A DNA stretch of 64,000 nucleotides from DASZBX01 sp035943635 (GCA_035943635.1 DASZBX010000064.1:106845-170844), one strand, 5' to 3'; counted from the stretch's first letter, positions 48,079 to 58,051 are shown. A program made the numbers and translations. The notes: generated from the letters alone by a model not told the origin.

Positions 48079-50919
48079 ATGACAGCTCTCGACCACGCAC
48101 AACGCCGAACGCCCCTGCTCGCCGGGCACCCGGACCCCGAACAGGCCGACCCGCCGACCGAACCGCCGGCCCGGGACCCGCACCAGGCCCTGGTCTGGGC
48201 CAACCGGATCATCCTGACCGCCGCGGCGGCCCTGATCGCGATCGTCCGGCCCGGGCCCTGGCTGCCGTTCGCCGCCTTCCTCTTCGGACTGGGACTGGCC
48301 AAGGTGGCCGGCTGGCGCGGGCGCCAGCTGCGGCTGATCGCGTTCGCCCTGGCCGTGTTCACCAGCGCCGTGAACTACCTGTCCTGGCGATTGTCGGTGC
48401 TCTCCTTCGGCGGGCACCCCGTCCCGGGCTGGATCATCGGCGTCCCGCTCTATCTGGCCGAGTTCCACGCCGCCGCGCACACCGTCGGGCTGCACGCGAC
48501 CCTCTGGCCCCGGCACGCCCCGGCGCCCGTGGACGCCGCCCACGGCGAACGCCGGATCGAACCGGCCCGGCGCGCCGACCCGGCCGCCTACCCGGTGTTC
48601 GTGCTCGTCCCCACGGTCGACGAGGGGCCGGAGATCGTCGGTGCGACGCTGCGCGGCATCCTGGCCGCCCGCGACGCCTACCTCGCCGCCGAACCCGCCG
48701 CGTCCTTCACCGTCATCGTGTGCAACGACGGCGGCGTGGCGAAGGCGGACTGCTCCGACGAGATCGAGGCGCTGGCACGGGACCTCGGGGTCGAGTGCGT
48801 CACCCGCACGGTCGGCGGCGGGGCGAAGGCCGGGAACATCGAGAACGCGCGCGCCCTGCACGGCGGCTACGGCCAGGCCCTGCTGGTCATCTTCGACGCC
48901 GACCAGATCCCGCGCGAGGACTTCTTCCTGCGCACCATCCCGCCGTTCGCCGACCCGGAGATCGGCTGGGTGCAGACCGGCCAGTACTACGGCAACCGGG
49001 ACAACCCGGTGGCCCGCTGGGCCGACGACCAGCAGTCCCTGTTCTACCGCCTGCTGTGCCCCGGCAAGGCGGTGCACAACTCGGCCTTCATCTGCGGGAC
49101 CAACGTCGTGCTGCGCGCCGCCGCGCTCGACGAGATCGGCGGCCTGCCCACCGACTCGGTCACCGAGGACTTCGCCGCCTCCATCCACCTGGCCCCCCGC
49201 TGGCACTCGGTCTACCTGCCCGGCGTGCTCGCGGTCGGCCTGGGCCCGGTGGACCTGACCTCCTACCTCAAGCAGCAGGAACGCTGGGCCCGGGGCACGC
49301 TCTCCGTCCTGCGCGAACACTGGCGCGAACTGCTGCTGCCCGGCCGCGGAGGGCTGCGCGCCCAGCAGCGCATGCAGTACGCCCTGGCGGTCACCCACTA
49401 CCTGTGCGGTCTGCGCGACCTGATCTTCGTGATCGCGCCGGTCCTGTTCGTGCTGACCGGGACCAGCGGCGTGCGGGGCGCGACGGCCGGGGCGTTCCTG
49501 AGCTACTTTGTGCCCTACTACCTCCTGGCCATCGTCGGGTTCTGGCACGCGGCGTGGAAGGTGACCAGCTGGCGGTCCATCGTCATCGGCTACGGATCCT
49601 TCCCGGCGTTGCTGCGCGCGGCCTGGATGACCGCCGTCGGTCAACGCGGACGCTTCACCCTGACCCCCAAGCGGCGCACCGACGCCTCGCCCTGGCGCAC
49701 CGCCCGGCCCCACCTGGCCGTCCTGGCCCTGTGCCTGGCTTCCCTGGTCGTCCTGCTGATCCTGCACGACGGCCCGGCCTACTGGCTCGCAGGGTTCTGG
49801 CTCGCCTACCTGTGCGCCATGTCCGGCGCGCACCTGTGCCTGGTCGTCGCCGACGCACGCGCCGCCACCCGGGAGCCCGCCGCCGACCGGATCCCGCGCC
49901 CCGAGCCGCACGAACGCACGGCCGCCGCCCGCCCGCCGCGCGCCCGCGTCGTGCGCCGCCGGATCGGGACCCGGCTGGTGGCCTCCACCGCGGTCTTCGC
50001 CGCGGCCGCCGGCCTGCTGATCGCCGCGCACTCCCCGGCGCCCGTGGTCCAGGCGCCACCGCACCCGGCCCGGACCCTGGTCGGCATCAGCGCCGTCGGC
50101 GACCGCACGACCCTGCCCGGGGTGCACGTCGGACCGGGCGGCGCAGGCCACTTCGCGATCGTCGGGCGCACGATGGAGATCGGGGACTCCTTCGACACCG
50201 CCTGGGCCCGGTCCGTCTCCGCCTCCGGCGGCGTGCCCTGGCTGACCCTGGTCCTGTCCGCGCACGGCCGCGCGGACCTGGACTCCTCGCTCACCGCCGT
50301 CGCCGACGGCTCCGACGACGCCGAGATCCAACGCTGGGCCGCGAGCGTCGCGGCGTACGGCCGGCCGATCTACCTGACCGTGTTCCCCGAGGTCGACCGC
50401 AACTACCCGGTGACCTCCGCCGTCGCGAACGGCGGCATCCCGCAGGACGTCCAGCCCGCGTGGGCCCGGATGCGCACGCTGTTCCACGCGGCCGGCGCGT
50501 CCAACGCGGCCTGGGTCTGGAACCCGGCCGACCCGTCGGCCGACCAGCGGTTCAGTCCGCCGCCCAGCCAGATCGACGCCGTCGGGGTGACCCTGTACGA
50601 ATACCCCGGACAGCACTGGGCCGATCCCGCCACGGCCCTGGCCGCCGTGGCCGCGCGCCACCCCGGCAAGCCGCTGCTGGTCGACGTCGCCGTGGACGGC
50701 CCGCCCGGCGCCCGCGCGGCCTGGCTGACCAGCCTCGCGTCGGCCGTCGAAGCCCGCAGCGACATCGCCGCCCTCGTCTACCACAACTCCGGGCCGATAG
50801 CCGACCCGGCCGATCCCGCCGCCCGGCCGTGGGCACTGACCGCCGACGCGCTCGCCCCCGGGATCTTCCAACAGATCGCCGACCAGACGGCGACCCCAGG
50901 ACACGGAGCACAGCCATGA
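48079..50919 (+). CDS. cellulose-synthase-like GT2 fused to a GH26-like extracellular domain
   Basis: 946 residues from the ATG at 48079. N-terminal membrane helices (~45-130) precede a processive GT2 domain (~170-470): VFVLVPTVDEGPEIVGATL, VIVCNDGG, IFDADQIP (~273), TEDFA and QQERW (~399), the D,D,D,QxxRW set. Further helices follow to ~590, then another (~635-655, LVASTAVFAAAAGLLIAAH). The last ~275 residues are a GH26-like barrel (VGISAVGDRTTLPGVHVGPG, IYLTVFPEVDRNYP, AAWVWNPADPS). It is predicted to make a polysaccharide and expose a hydrolase-like domain outside. It overlaps the next gene by 4 bp. Confidence 0.88.
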   Translation: MTALDHAQRRTPLLAGHPDPEQADPPTEPPARDPHQALVWANRIILTAAAALIAIVRPGPWLPFAAFLFGLGLAKVAGWRGRQLRLIAFALAVFTSAVNYLSWRLSVLSFGGHPVPGWIIGVPLYLAEFHAAAHTVGLHATLWPRHAPAPVDAAHGERRIEPARRADPAAYPVFVLVPTVDEGPEIVGATLRGILAARDAYLAAEPAASFTVIVCNDGGVAKADCSDEIEALARDLGVECVTRTVGGGAKAGNIENARALHGGYGQALLVIFDADQIPREDFFLRTIPPFADPEIGWVQTGQYYGNRDNPVARWADDQQSLFYRLLCPGKAVHNSAFICGTNVVLRAAALDEIGGLPTDSVTEDFAASIHLAPRWHSVYLPGVLAVGLGPVDLTSYLKQQERWARGTLSVLREHWRELLLPGRGGLRAQQRMQYALAVTHYLCGLRDLIFVIAPVLFVLTGTSGVRGATAGAFLSYFVPYYLLAIVGFWHAAWKVTSWRSIVIGYGSFPALLRAAWMTAVGQRGRFTLTPKRRTDASPWRTARPHLAVLALCLASLVVLLILHDGPAYWLAGFWLAYLCAMSGAHLCLVVADARAATREPAADRIPRPEPHERTAAARPPRARVVRRRIGTRLVASTAVFAAAAGLLIAAHSPAPVVQAPPHPARTLVGISAVGDRTTLPGVHVGPGGAGHFAIVGRTMEIGDSFDTAWARSVSASGGVPWLTLVLSAHGRADLDSSLTAVADGSDDAEIQRWAASVAAYGRPIYLTVFPEVDRNYPVTSAVANGGIPQDVQPAWARMRTLFHAAGASNAAWVWNPADPSADQRFSPPPSQIDAVGVTLYEYPGQHWADPATALAAVAARHPGKPLLVDVAVDGPPGARAAWLTSLASAVEARSDIAALVYHNSGPIADPADPAARPWALTADALAPGIFQQIADQTATPGHGAQP

Positions 50920-52520
50920 CCACCCTGACCCCGGACACCCCGGTGGCGCCAGTACCCTGGCAGAGCCCGCTGGACCGGTTCGCCGCCGGCCGGTTCGGCC
51001 GGTGGACCATCGAGCGGGTGCCGCTCTTCGCGGTCCTGTTCCTCCAGATCTGCCTGAGCTACCGCCTGCACAACTCGGCGTTCCAGGACGAGGCGCTGTA
51101 CCTGTTCGCCGGGCACCGGGAGATCGGCTGGCTCCTGCACCACACCCCGATCTACGACAACTACTCCACCTACTTCTCCGGCGCTCCGTTCCTGTATCCG
51201 GTGGCCGGCGCGGCGGTCGACGGAGTGTTCGGGCTCGAGGGCGCGCGGGCACTGAGCCTGCTGTGCCTGCTCGGCGCCACGACCCTGGTGTGGGCGACGA
51301 CGAAACTGTTGTACGGCCAACACGCCGCAGCCTGCGGCGCCGCGCTGTTCGCCGTCGCCGCGCCCATCCTCTTCCTGAGCCGGCTGGCCACCTACGACGC
51401 CCCCGCGCTCTTCCTCCTGGCCCTGGCCTTCTGGCTGGTCGTACGCACCGCGAGGCACTCGATCTGGTGGGTCCTGACCGCGGTGCCGGTCACCGCCCTG
51501 GCCGTGGGCACCAAGTACGCCTCACTCCTGTTCGTCCCCACCATCGCCGCCGTCGCAGTCCTCTCCTGCCGGTTCGGCAGCACCGCGCAGGACCCGTCCG
51601 GCCGCACCAGGCCGCGCAGCTGGCTGAACACCGTGTCCCGGGGCCTGCTGTTCGCACTGTCCCTGGCCGCGCTGCTCGCCGGATGGCTCTACCTGCTCGG
51701 ACCCGGTTTCCGGGAGGGGATAGCGGTCACCACCACCCAGCGCCCGGCCGGCGGCGACGCACTCACCCTGATCGCGGAGCGCTCGGCCGAATACGGAGCC
51801 GGAGTGTTCGCCCTGGCCTGCGTCGGCATCGCCGTCGACGTCGCCCGGGCCCGGGCTCTGCCGTCCACCCGCTCGACCCTGATCGAGCGCGGCCTGCTGA
51901 GCGCGACCCTCGCCGCCACCGCGCTGCTGGCACCGCTGTACCAGATGCACCTGCACACCCTCACGTCCCTGCTCAAACACGTCGGCTTCGGGCTGGTCTT
52001 CGCCTCGCCGATCGCCGGAGTCGCGCTCGCCTCGCTCCTGCGGGCCGGAGCCCGCGATCCCCGGCGGCTGGGCGTGGCGCTGCTCGCCTGCCTGGGCCTG
52101 ACCGCCGCGGCCCTGGACCAGTCCTCCTCGGCCTTCGACCAGTGGCCGAACTCCGCCGCCATGGTCGCCGCGGTACGCACCCAGATCCGGCCGGTGACTG
52201 GCCGCTATCTGGCCGAGGAGGACGAAGTGCCGCGCTACTACACCGCCGACCTCACCCAGCCGTATCAGTGGTATGGCACGTACTTCTTCCAGTACACCGA
52301 CCATGCCGGGCACCAGCTCACCGGTGTCCCCGCCTACCGCCAGGCCATCGCCGACGAGTACTTCGACCTGATCATCCTGCGTTACGGACCGACCGCCTCC
52401 CTCGACCTGCAGATCGACTCCCAGCTCAAGTCCCAACACGGCTACACCCTGATCGCCGTGATCCCCGCGGACGACTCCTACGGCCTGGGCGACTACTACG
52501 TCTGGCGGGCCGACCGGTGA
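50916..52520 (+). CDS. GT39/PMT-like membrane glycosyltransferase
   Basis: 534 residues from the ATG at 50916 (ATGA overlap). A short cytoplasmic N-terminus leads to about ten membrane helices. The first extracytoplasmic loop has the acidic motif AFQDEALYLFAGHRE, matching the catalytic D-E of GT-C enzymes of the PMT/ArnT type. LSRLATYDAPALFLLALAFW is also characteristic. The C-terminal ~110 residues (YYTADLTQPYQWYGTYFFQY) are extracytoplasmic. It probably transfers sugars from polyprenyl-phosphate donors made by the DPM-like enzyme at 42438. Confidence 0.88.
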   Translation: MTTLTPDTPVAPVPWQSPLDRFAAGRFGRWTIERVPLFAVLFLQICLSYRLHNSAFQDEALYLFAGHREIGWLLHHTPIYDNYSTYFSGAPFLYPVAGAAVDGVFGLEGARALSLLCLLGATTLVWATTKLLYGQHAAACGAALFAVAAPILFLSRLATYDAPALFLLALAFWLVVRTARHSIWWVLTAVPVTALAVGTKYASLLFVPTIAAVAVLSCRFGSTAQDPSGRTRPRSWLNTVSRGLLFALSLAALLAGWLYLLGPGFREGIAVTTTQRPAGGDALTLIAERSAEYGAGVFALACVGIAVDVARARALPSTRSTLIERGLLSATLAATALLAPLYQMHLHTLTSLLKHVGFGLVFASPIAGVALASLLRAGARDPRRLGVALLACLGLTAAALDQSSSAFDQWPNSAAMVAAVRTQIRPVTGRYLAEEDEVPRYYTADLTQPYQWYGTYFFQYTDHAGHQLTGVPAYRQAIADEYFDLIILRYGPTASLDLQIDSQLKSQHGYTLIAVIPADDSYGLGDYYVWRADR

Positions 52521-52532
52521 CCGGGCCGCGAG

Positions 52533-53480
52533 TCAGCCGGTGACGGACGTCAGGAAGTCCGGATCGAACTGGACTCTGCGGCGCAGTTCCGCCGCCGCGA
52601 GCGGATGGTCCGCGAGCAGGTAGTCCTTCGCCCCGACGGTGAAGTCGAAGTACACCAGGGCCTTGACGGTCCCGGGGTGGCGCGCGGCCCAGTCGAGCAC
52701 CAGGTCGACCGGCGCCGCGGAGTCCGGCTGCGGCAGCTGCGGAGCCCACTCGGCCAGCATCAGGGGTTTGCCGTGCGAGGAGGCGAAGCCCGCCATCGCC
52801 TCCATGCCGTCGGCGCCGTTCAGCAGGTAGTCCGCGGGCGCGCTCTGCGGGTAGGCATCCGTCCCGATCCAGTCGACCACGCCGTCTCCCGGGTACCAGG
52901 CCTGCGGATCCAGGCCGCCCGGCCCGCGCCAGAGGGTCGGGCACCACACGAACGCCGCGTTCGTGGCGCCCGCGGACTGGAAGACCCGGTAGACGTGCCG
53001 CCACGCCGCGATGAAGGCCGCGGGGGTCACGGCCGGCGGGTTCCACTGCGGGTTCCAGGTCGCGTTCATCTCCCAGTCTAGCCGGATGAACACAGGACCC
53101 GCATACGCCTTGACGGCCGCGGCCTGGGCCTGCAGGTAGGCGTCCAGCTTGCCTGCCGTCACCTTGCCGTCTGCCAGCGGCAGGTTCCACGAGATCATCG
53201 GCGCCATACCAGGGCGCGTACTCGCGTCCTGGAGCGTCGGCTGGAAGGGGCCGTCCGGGGTGGTCCACCTGTCGTAGATCGCCGGATGGTCGGTGATCCC
53301 GGCCGCCTGGTCGAACGCGTCCAGCCGGGTCAGATCGGTCGACACCCCCACCAGCACGGACCCGTCAGCGGGCTCGAACTTCGCCGGGCGACGGTCTCCC
53401 CGTGCGTCGTACGCGGTCCATCCCGTGATGGTCAGACACAGGACCAGTGCGACCGCTGTCAGTTTCCCTCGTCGAGCCAT
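52533..53480 (-). CDS. secreted GH26-like glycoside hydrolase
   Basis: 315 residues from the ATG at 53480 (MARRGKLTAVALVLCLTITG). It has a signal peptide or anchor at ~1-25. The barrel has VFIRLDWEMNATWNPQWN (~130-150), whose Glu is the likely acid/base, and LMLAEWAPQLP (~245), whose Glu is the likely nucleophile, with DWIGTDAYPQ between them. These features fit the GH26 (beta-mannanase/related) clan A family. It converges on the GT39-like gene with a 12-bp gap. It resembles the fused domain of the protein at 48079, so it may trim or release the same polymer. Confidence 0.85.
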   Translation of the reverse strand: MARRGKLTAVALVLCLTITGWTAYDARGDRRPAKFEPADGSVLVGVSTDLTRLDAFDQAAGITDHPAIYDRWTTPDGPFQPTLQDASTRPGMAPMISWNLPLADGKVTAGKLDAYLQAQAAAVKAYAGPVFIRLDWEMNATWNPQWNPPAVTPAAFIAAWRHVYRVFQSAGATNAAFVWCPTLWRGPGGLDPQAWYPGDGVVDWIGTDAYPQSAPADYLLNGADGMEAMAGFASSHGKPLMLAEWAPQLPQPDSAAPVDLVLDWAARHPGTVKALVYFDFTVGAKDYLLADHPLAAAELRRRVQFDPDFLTSVTG

Positions 53481-53769
53481 TCGCCCATTCTGCCGTGCGC
53501 CGGCCTGGGAGACGAACCGTTGACCTCATTTCTGCCTGCCGGGTGATGCGCCAGCACCGATATCGTTACTCCAAGCTTCGCGCCGCTGTGCGGGCGCTCC
53601 GGCGCGCAGCAATAGTATTTCTTGGTGTTCTCATGTTACTGGTGACAGAGAATCTCTCTCTGAGGGCCTGACCGCATCCATCGCCTCGTCGCCTCGTCAC
53701 CCGGGGCCCGGGCGCCCCGCCGATCGTCGGTTGAGGAATGCCGGAGCGGATGTCGGCGTTGTCGGGTGC

Positions 53770-54804
53770 GTGAAGCACATCGGATTCCTCTCGTTCGGGC
53801 ACTGGTCGGATTCGCCGGGGTCGAAGGTGCGTTCGGCGGCGGACAGTCTGCTGCAGTCGGTCGAACTCGCGGTGGCCGCCGAGGAGTTGGGGGCGGACGG
53901 TGCGTACTTCCGCGTGCACCACTTCGCGAACCAGCTCGGCTCGCCGTTCCCGCTGCTGGCCGCGATCGGTGCGCGCACCTCGAGGATCGAGATCGGCACC
54001 GCCGTGATCGACATGCGTTATGAGAATCCGCTGTACATGGCCGAGGACGCCGGCGCGGCCGACCTCCTGGCGGGCCGAAGGCTCCAGCTGGGCATCAGCC
54101 GGGGATCCCCCGAGCAGGTCATCGAGGGTTGGCGGTATTTCGGCTACCAGCCGTCGGAGGGCGCAGACGATGCGGACATGGCGCGCGAGCATGCCCGGGT
54201 GTTCCTCGACGTCCTGGGCGGCGAGGGCTTCGCCAAGCCGAACCCGCGCCCGATGTTCCCCAACCCGCCCGGTCTCCTGCGCATCGAGCCCCACTCCCCG
54301 GGGTTGCGCGACCGGATCTGGTGGGGCGCCGCTTCTCGCGAGACCGCGGTGTGGGCGGCCGGGCAGGGAATGCATCTGCAGAGCTCGACGCTGGTGGCCA
54401 ACGACTCGGCCGGCGGTGCGGGAACGGCCTTCCACGTGACGCAGGCGGAACATATCCAGGCCTTCAGGGATGCGTGGAAGGAAGCCGGCTGGCAGCGGGA
54501 GCCTCGCGTCAGCGTCAGCCGCAGCATCTTCCCGCTCGTCGACGCCCAGGACCGGTCGTACTTCGGCGGCCGCGGCCAGGACGAGGACCAGGTCGGCTAT
54601 ATCGACCAGCGCACCCAGGCCATCTTCGGCCGAAGCTACGCTGCCGAGCCGGACAAGCTCATCGAGCAGCTGGCACGGGATGAGGCGATCGCCGCCGCCG
54701 ACACACTCCTGCTCACCGTCCCGAACCAGCTCGGCGTCGAGTACAACGCGCACGTCATCGAGAACGTCCTGAAACACGTCGCCCCAGCCCTCGGCTGGCG
54801 GTAG
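53770..54804 (+). CDS. LLM-class flavin-dependent oxidoreductase
   Basis: 344 residues from a GTG at 53770 (V-KHIGFLSFGHW); no good ribosome site is visible, and the open frame extends to 53731. The luciferase-like barrel is clear: ELGADGAYFRVHHFANQLGS, IGARTSRIEIGTAVIDMRYE, AGAADLLAGRRLQLGISRGS and IWWGAASRETAVWAAGQGMH. Members use FMN or F420. It resembles the bacterial luciferase-like monooxygenases. Its substrate is unknown. Its 3' end overlaps the tail of the VOC gene. Confidence 0.88.
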   Translation: MKHIGFLSFGHWSDSPGSKVRSAADSLLQSVELAVAAEELGADGAYFRVHHFANQLGSPFPLLAAIGARTSRIEIGTAVIDMRYENPLYMAEDAGAADLLAGRRLQLGISRGSPEQVIEGWRYFGYQPSEGADDADMAREHARVFLDVLGGEGFAKPNPRPMFPNPPGLLRIEPHSPGLRDRIWWGAASRETAVWAAGQGMHLQSSTLVANDSAGGAGTAFHVTQAEHIQAFRDAWKEAGWQREPRVSVSRSIFPLVDAQDRSYFGGRGQDEDQVGYIDQRTQAIFGRSYAAEPDKLIEQLARDEAIAAADTLLLTVPNQLGVEYNAHVIENVLKHVAPALGWR

Positions 54805-55391
54805 CTGCCGCGGGGCCGGGTCACTGAGCCCACGGCTTCGACTCGGGCGACGGCATCGTCGTGCGGAACAGTCAGATCAAAATGGATTCTGTTGCGCTGC
54901 GTGCGTGGTTCGTCCATCTGCTGGAACCAGACAGACGGACCGCCATAGGCCGGGTCCACCAGGTCGGCGGGTGCGGTGACGGCGTCATACCCGAGTACCG
55001 CCTTCCAGAACGGGCGCACTGCGGGGATGTCCATCGCATCGATCGCGATGGCAAGCGACTGAACCGAGTGATGAGCAGGGTGCGCGACCGTCTGGTAATC
55101 GGCCGTGCGAACAGCTTTCGTGATAGCGCGGGCTAGATCAACGTCCTGCGTAGTCACGCGAAATGTGCCACGTGTCTCCAGCGTCAGTTCCACTCGGTCG
55201 GCGGTCGCGCGCAGGCGCAGATGGTCGTTCGCGTGGGGGCCGGCGATGTCGACCGCAGTGCGGATGACTTCGCACGCATCGAAGAGAGAGTCGACCGCGA
55301 CGGCGGTGGTGAGGCAGTCGAGGAGGTACCGCCAGCCGAGGTCTTCGACTGCCGGTGACGCTTCGCTTTCCGGCAGAATCGTGTCAGCCAT
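54636..55391 (-). CDS. VOC/glyoxalase-like protein with truncated C-terminus
   Basis: 251 residues if started at the ATG at 55391 (MADTILPESEASP; GGAGAG upstream). The N-terminal ~100 residues resemble a pterin dehydratase-like domain (WRYLLDCLTTAVAVDSLFDA, VELTLETRGTFRVTTQDVDL). It is followed by a glyoxalase-like half (IDAMDIPAVRPFWKAVLGYD, GPSVWFQQMDEPRTQRNRIH). The usual last ~35 residues of the domain, with the final metal ligand, are missing after VPHDDAVARVEAVG. The rest is read-through overlapping the LLM gene by 169 bp, so this copy is probably impaired. Confidence 0.65.
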   Translation of the reverse strand: MADTILPESEASPAVEDLGWRYLLDCLTTAVAVDSLFDACEVIRTAVDIAGPHANDHLRLRATADRVELTLETRGTFRVTTQDVDLARAITKAVRTADYQTVAHPAHHSVQSLAIAIDAMDIPAVRPFWKAVLGYDAVTAPADLVDPAYGGPSVWFQQMDEPRTQRNRIHFDLTVPHDDAVARVEAVGSVTRPRGSYRQPRAGATCFRTFSMTCALYSTPSWFGTVSRSVSAAAIASSRASCSMSLSGSAA

Positions 55392-55444
55392 ATGGGCATG
55401 CTCTCCAGTGTCGTCGTGGCTTGTCTTCACCCTACTCGCCTGGC

Positions 55445-58051
55445 TTACTTGCGCTGGTTGAGTTTCCGGGTCGGCTGGGCGCCGGTGGGGTCCTCGGGCC
55501 AGGGGTGGCGCGGGTAGCGGCCGCGGAGGTCGGCGCGGACGGCGCGGTAGCCCTCACGCCAGAAGGAGGCGAGGTCGCTGGTGACGGCGGCCGGGCGCCC
55601 GGCGGGGGAGAGCAGGTGGATCGTCAGGGTGACTCGGCCGTCGGCCAGTCGGGGGGCGGTGTCCCAGCCGAAGAGCTCCTGGATCTTGACGGCGAGGACG
55701 GGTTGGTCGGCGGAGTAGTCGACCCGGATCCGGCTGCCGCTGGGGACGGTGATCCGGTCGGGGGCGAGTTCGTCCAGGCGTCCGGCGACGGGGTCGGCCC
55801 AGGGCAGCAACCGGGTCAGGGCGGTAGTCGTGGAGATGCGTTCGAGGTCGGCGCGGCGGCGGGCGCGGGAGAGTTCGGGTTCCAGCCACTGGTCGGCCTG
55901 GGCCAGTAGGGCCTGGTCGTCGACCGGGAGCCAGGGCCGGCCGAGAACGCGGTGCAGGAAGGCCAGGCGTTGACGCAGGGCGGTGGCCTCGGTCGTCCAG
56001 GTGAGCAGTTCGCTGACGGTCTCGGTGGCCAGGCCTTCCAGCAGGGCGGCGCGCAGGAGCGCGGCGGCGGGGGCGGCCAGGGGTTTGGCGGTGAGTTCGA
56101 TCGCGCCCAGGGTCTGGACCCTTCTGGCCGCGACCTCGCCCCGGCGCGAACCGGCGGGAACGGCCCAGCGGACTTCCTCCCGGTCGGTGAGCAGGGGCGG
56201 GGCGCACCGCCGGGCGGTGGCCTCGTCCAGGACGGCGGCCAACTGGACCCGGGCGGCGGGCGATCCGGCGGGACGGTCGGCGACCGCGACGGCGATCCAC
56301 TCCGCACCGGACAGGGCGGAGCCGGGCGCCGTGTCGGCGGCGGTGCCCGAGGCCATCAGGTAGGAGACGCGTGCGCCGGGTTCGGGCTTCGCCGAACCTG
56401 AACCTGCGCCCGACCCCGAGCCCGCGCGGGCCCGTGCGATGCGTTCGGGGAAGGCGAGCCCGACGATCAGACCGCCCGCCGCGGCTTGGCCGACCGCCGA
56501 CCGGTGGTTGCCGGCGGACTCGATGTGGCCCAGCAGCCGGCGGACCTCGTCGCGCCAGCGGGCGGCGTAGGGGTCGCGGCCGGCGGCGGCGGCGCGGTGG
56601 ACGGCGGCCAGGTCGTCGCCCAGTGCGCGCGGGGGTTCCTCGGACAGCAGCGCCACCAGTTCGGCCGCCGGGCGGGCGCCGACCAGCGCGGCACCGTCGA
56701 GCAGGGCTCGGCCGAGCCGGGGGTGCAGGCCGGTGCGGGTGATGCTCACGCCCCGCGTGGTGGCGCGGCCCTCGGCGTCGACGGCGCCCAGGGCGGTCAG
56801 CACGTCTCGGGCGGCGGCCATCGCGCCGTCCGGGGGCAGGTCGGGCAGTGCGAGGCCGCGGGCTCCGGGGGCGCCCCAGCAGGCGACCTGGAGTGCGAAC
56901 GAGGTGAGGTCGGCCTGCATGATCTCGGGGGTCGGCATGGCCCTGGCCCTGGCGTCCTCGAACTGCGCCCAGCAGCGGTAGACCGCTCCGGGGGCCTCGC
57001 GTCCGGCGCGTCCGGCGCGTTGGCGTCCGGTAGCCAGCGACGCCCGGACGGTGACCAGGGTGGCCAGGCCGCGGGAGTGGTCGGTGCGCGGTTCCCTGGC
57101 CAGACCGCAGTCCACGACGCTGCGTACCCCCGGCACGGTCAGCGAGGACTCGGCGACGGAGGTGGACAGCACCACCCGCCGACGGGCCGCGCTGCTCAGC
57201 GCCGCCTCCTGGACCGCGGACTCGGCCCGTCCGTGCAACTGCAGCACGTCCACGCTGTCACGCAGCCCGGCCAGCATCCCGGCCACCCGGGCGATCTCAC
57301 CCGCGCCGGGCAGGAAGCACAGCACGTCCCCTTCGCGTTCGCGCAGTGCGCGCTGCACGGTCGCGGCGACATGCTCCAGCAGCGCGGGGTCTACGCGCAG
57401 CCCTTGCGGCGCACGCACCGGCCGGGGCGGCGGGGACCAGACCACCTCTACCGGGTGCTGGATACCCTGGGCTTCCACGACGGGCGCCGGGACCTGGTCC
57501 GCCCCGCCCAGCAGCTGGGCCCAGGCGGCGGTGTCGGAGGTCGCCGAGGCGCAGAGCACCTGCAGGTCGGGGCGCAGGGTGGCCCGGACGTCGAGGAGGA
57601 AGGCCAGCGCGGTGTCGGCGTCCAGGTGCCGTTCATGGCATTCGTCCAGGACGACAGTCTCGACGCCGGCCAGTTCCTGGTCGCGTTGCAGCCGTTGCAG
57701 CAGCACGCCGGTGGTGACCACCTCGACCACGGTGCGCGGCCCGGTCTTGCGCTCGCCGCGCACCGTGAAGCCGACCCGTTCCCCCACCGGTTCGCCCAGC
57801 AGCCAGGCCATCCGCCGCGCCGCAGCCCGGGCCGCGAGCCGGCGGGGCTCGGCGACCAGCACCCGGCGGGGCGTGGCCGCCTGCGCACCGGGGTCGGCCT
57901 CCGGCACCAGGCCGGCCAGGGCCAGCGGCACCAGCGTGGTCTTCCCAGTCCCGGGCGGCGCGGCCAGGACGGCAGTCCCGCACCGGTCCAGGGCGCGCCG
58001 GAGTTCCGGGACGGCGACGCGGACGGGGAGGTCGAGCCAGGCGCGGTTCAC
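55445..58051 (-). CDS. hrpB: ATP-dependent helicase HrpB
   Basis: 868 residues from the GTG at 58051 (V-NRAWLDLPVR). DExH helicase motifs: APPGTGKTTLVPLAL (I, ~30), VAEPRRLAARAAARR (Ia), VVLDECHERHLDADT (II, DECH), SATSDT (III), VLSTSVAESSLTVPGV (V) and RAGRAGREAPG (VI). The C-terminal HrpB-specific domain ends with WPEDPTGAQPTRKLNQRK, very characteristic of HrpB. It is a nucleic-acid helicase of unsettled role. A frame on the opposite strand at ~58130-58325 looks faintly coding but could not be assigned. Confidence 0.95.
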   Translation of the reverse strand: MNRAWLDLPVRVAVPELRRALDRCGTAVLAAPPGTGKTTLVPLALAGLVPEADPGAQAATPRRVLVAEPRRLAARAAARRMAWLLGEPVGERVGFTVRGERKTGPRTVVEVVTTGVLLQRLQRDQELAGVETVVLDECHERHLDADTALAFLLDVRATLRPDLQVLCASATSDTAAWAQLLGGADQVPAPVVEAQGIQHPVEVVWSPPPRPVRAPQGLRVDPALLEHVAATVQRALREREGDVLCFLPGAGEIARVAGMLAGLRDSVDVLQLHGRAESAVQEAALSSAARRRVVLSTSVAESSLTVPGVRSVVDCGLAREPRTDHSRGLATLVTVRASLATGRQRAGRAGREAPGAVYRCWAQFEDARARAMPTPEIMQADLTSFALQVACWGAPGARGLALPDLPPDGAMAAARDVLTALGAVDAEGRATTRGVSITRTGLHPRLGRALLDGAALVGARPAAELVALLSEEPPRALGDDLAAVHRAAAAGRDPYAARWRDEVRRLLGHIESAGNHRSAVGQAAAGGLIVGLAFPERIARARAGSGSGAGSGSAKPEPGARVSYLMASGTAADTAPGSALSGAEWIAVAVADRPAGSPAARVQLAAVLDEATARRCAPPLLTDREEVRWAVPAGSRRGEVAARRVQTLGAIELTAKPLAAPAAALLRAALLEGLATETVSELLTWTTEATALRQRLAFLHRVLGRPWLPVDDQALLAQADQWLEPELSRARRRADLERISTTTALTRLLPWADPVAGRLDELAPDRITVPSGSRIRVDYSADQPVLAVKIQELFGWDTAPRLADGRVTLTIHLLSPAGRPAAVTSDLASFWREGYRAVRADLRGRYPRHPWPEDPTGAQPTRKLNQRK

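Noticed and set aside
48064..51252. 1062-residue minus-strand frame opposite the GT2-GH26 gene
   Set aside because: It spans two real genes on the other strand, including their overlap, and shows no domain.
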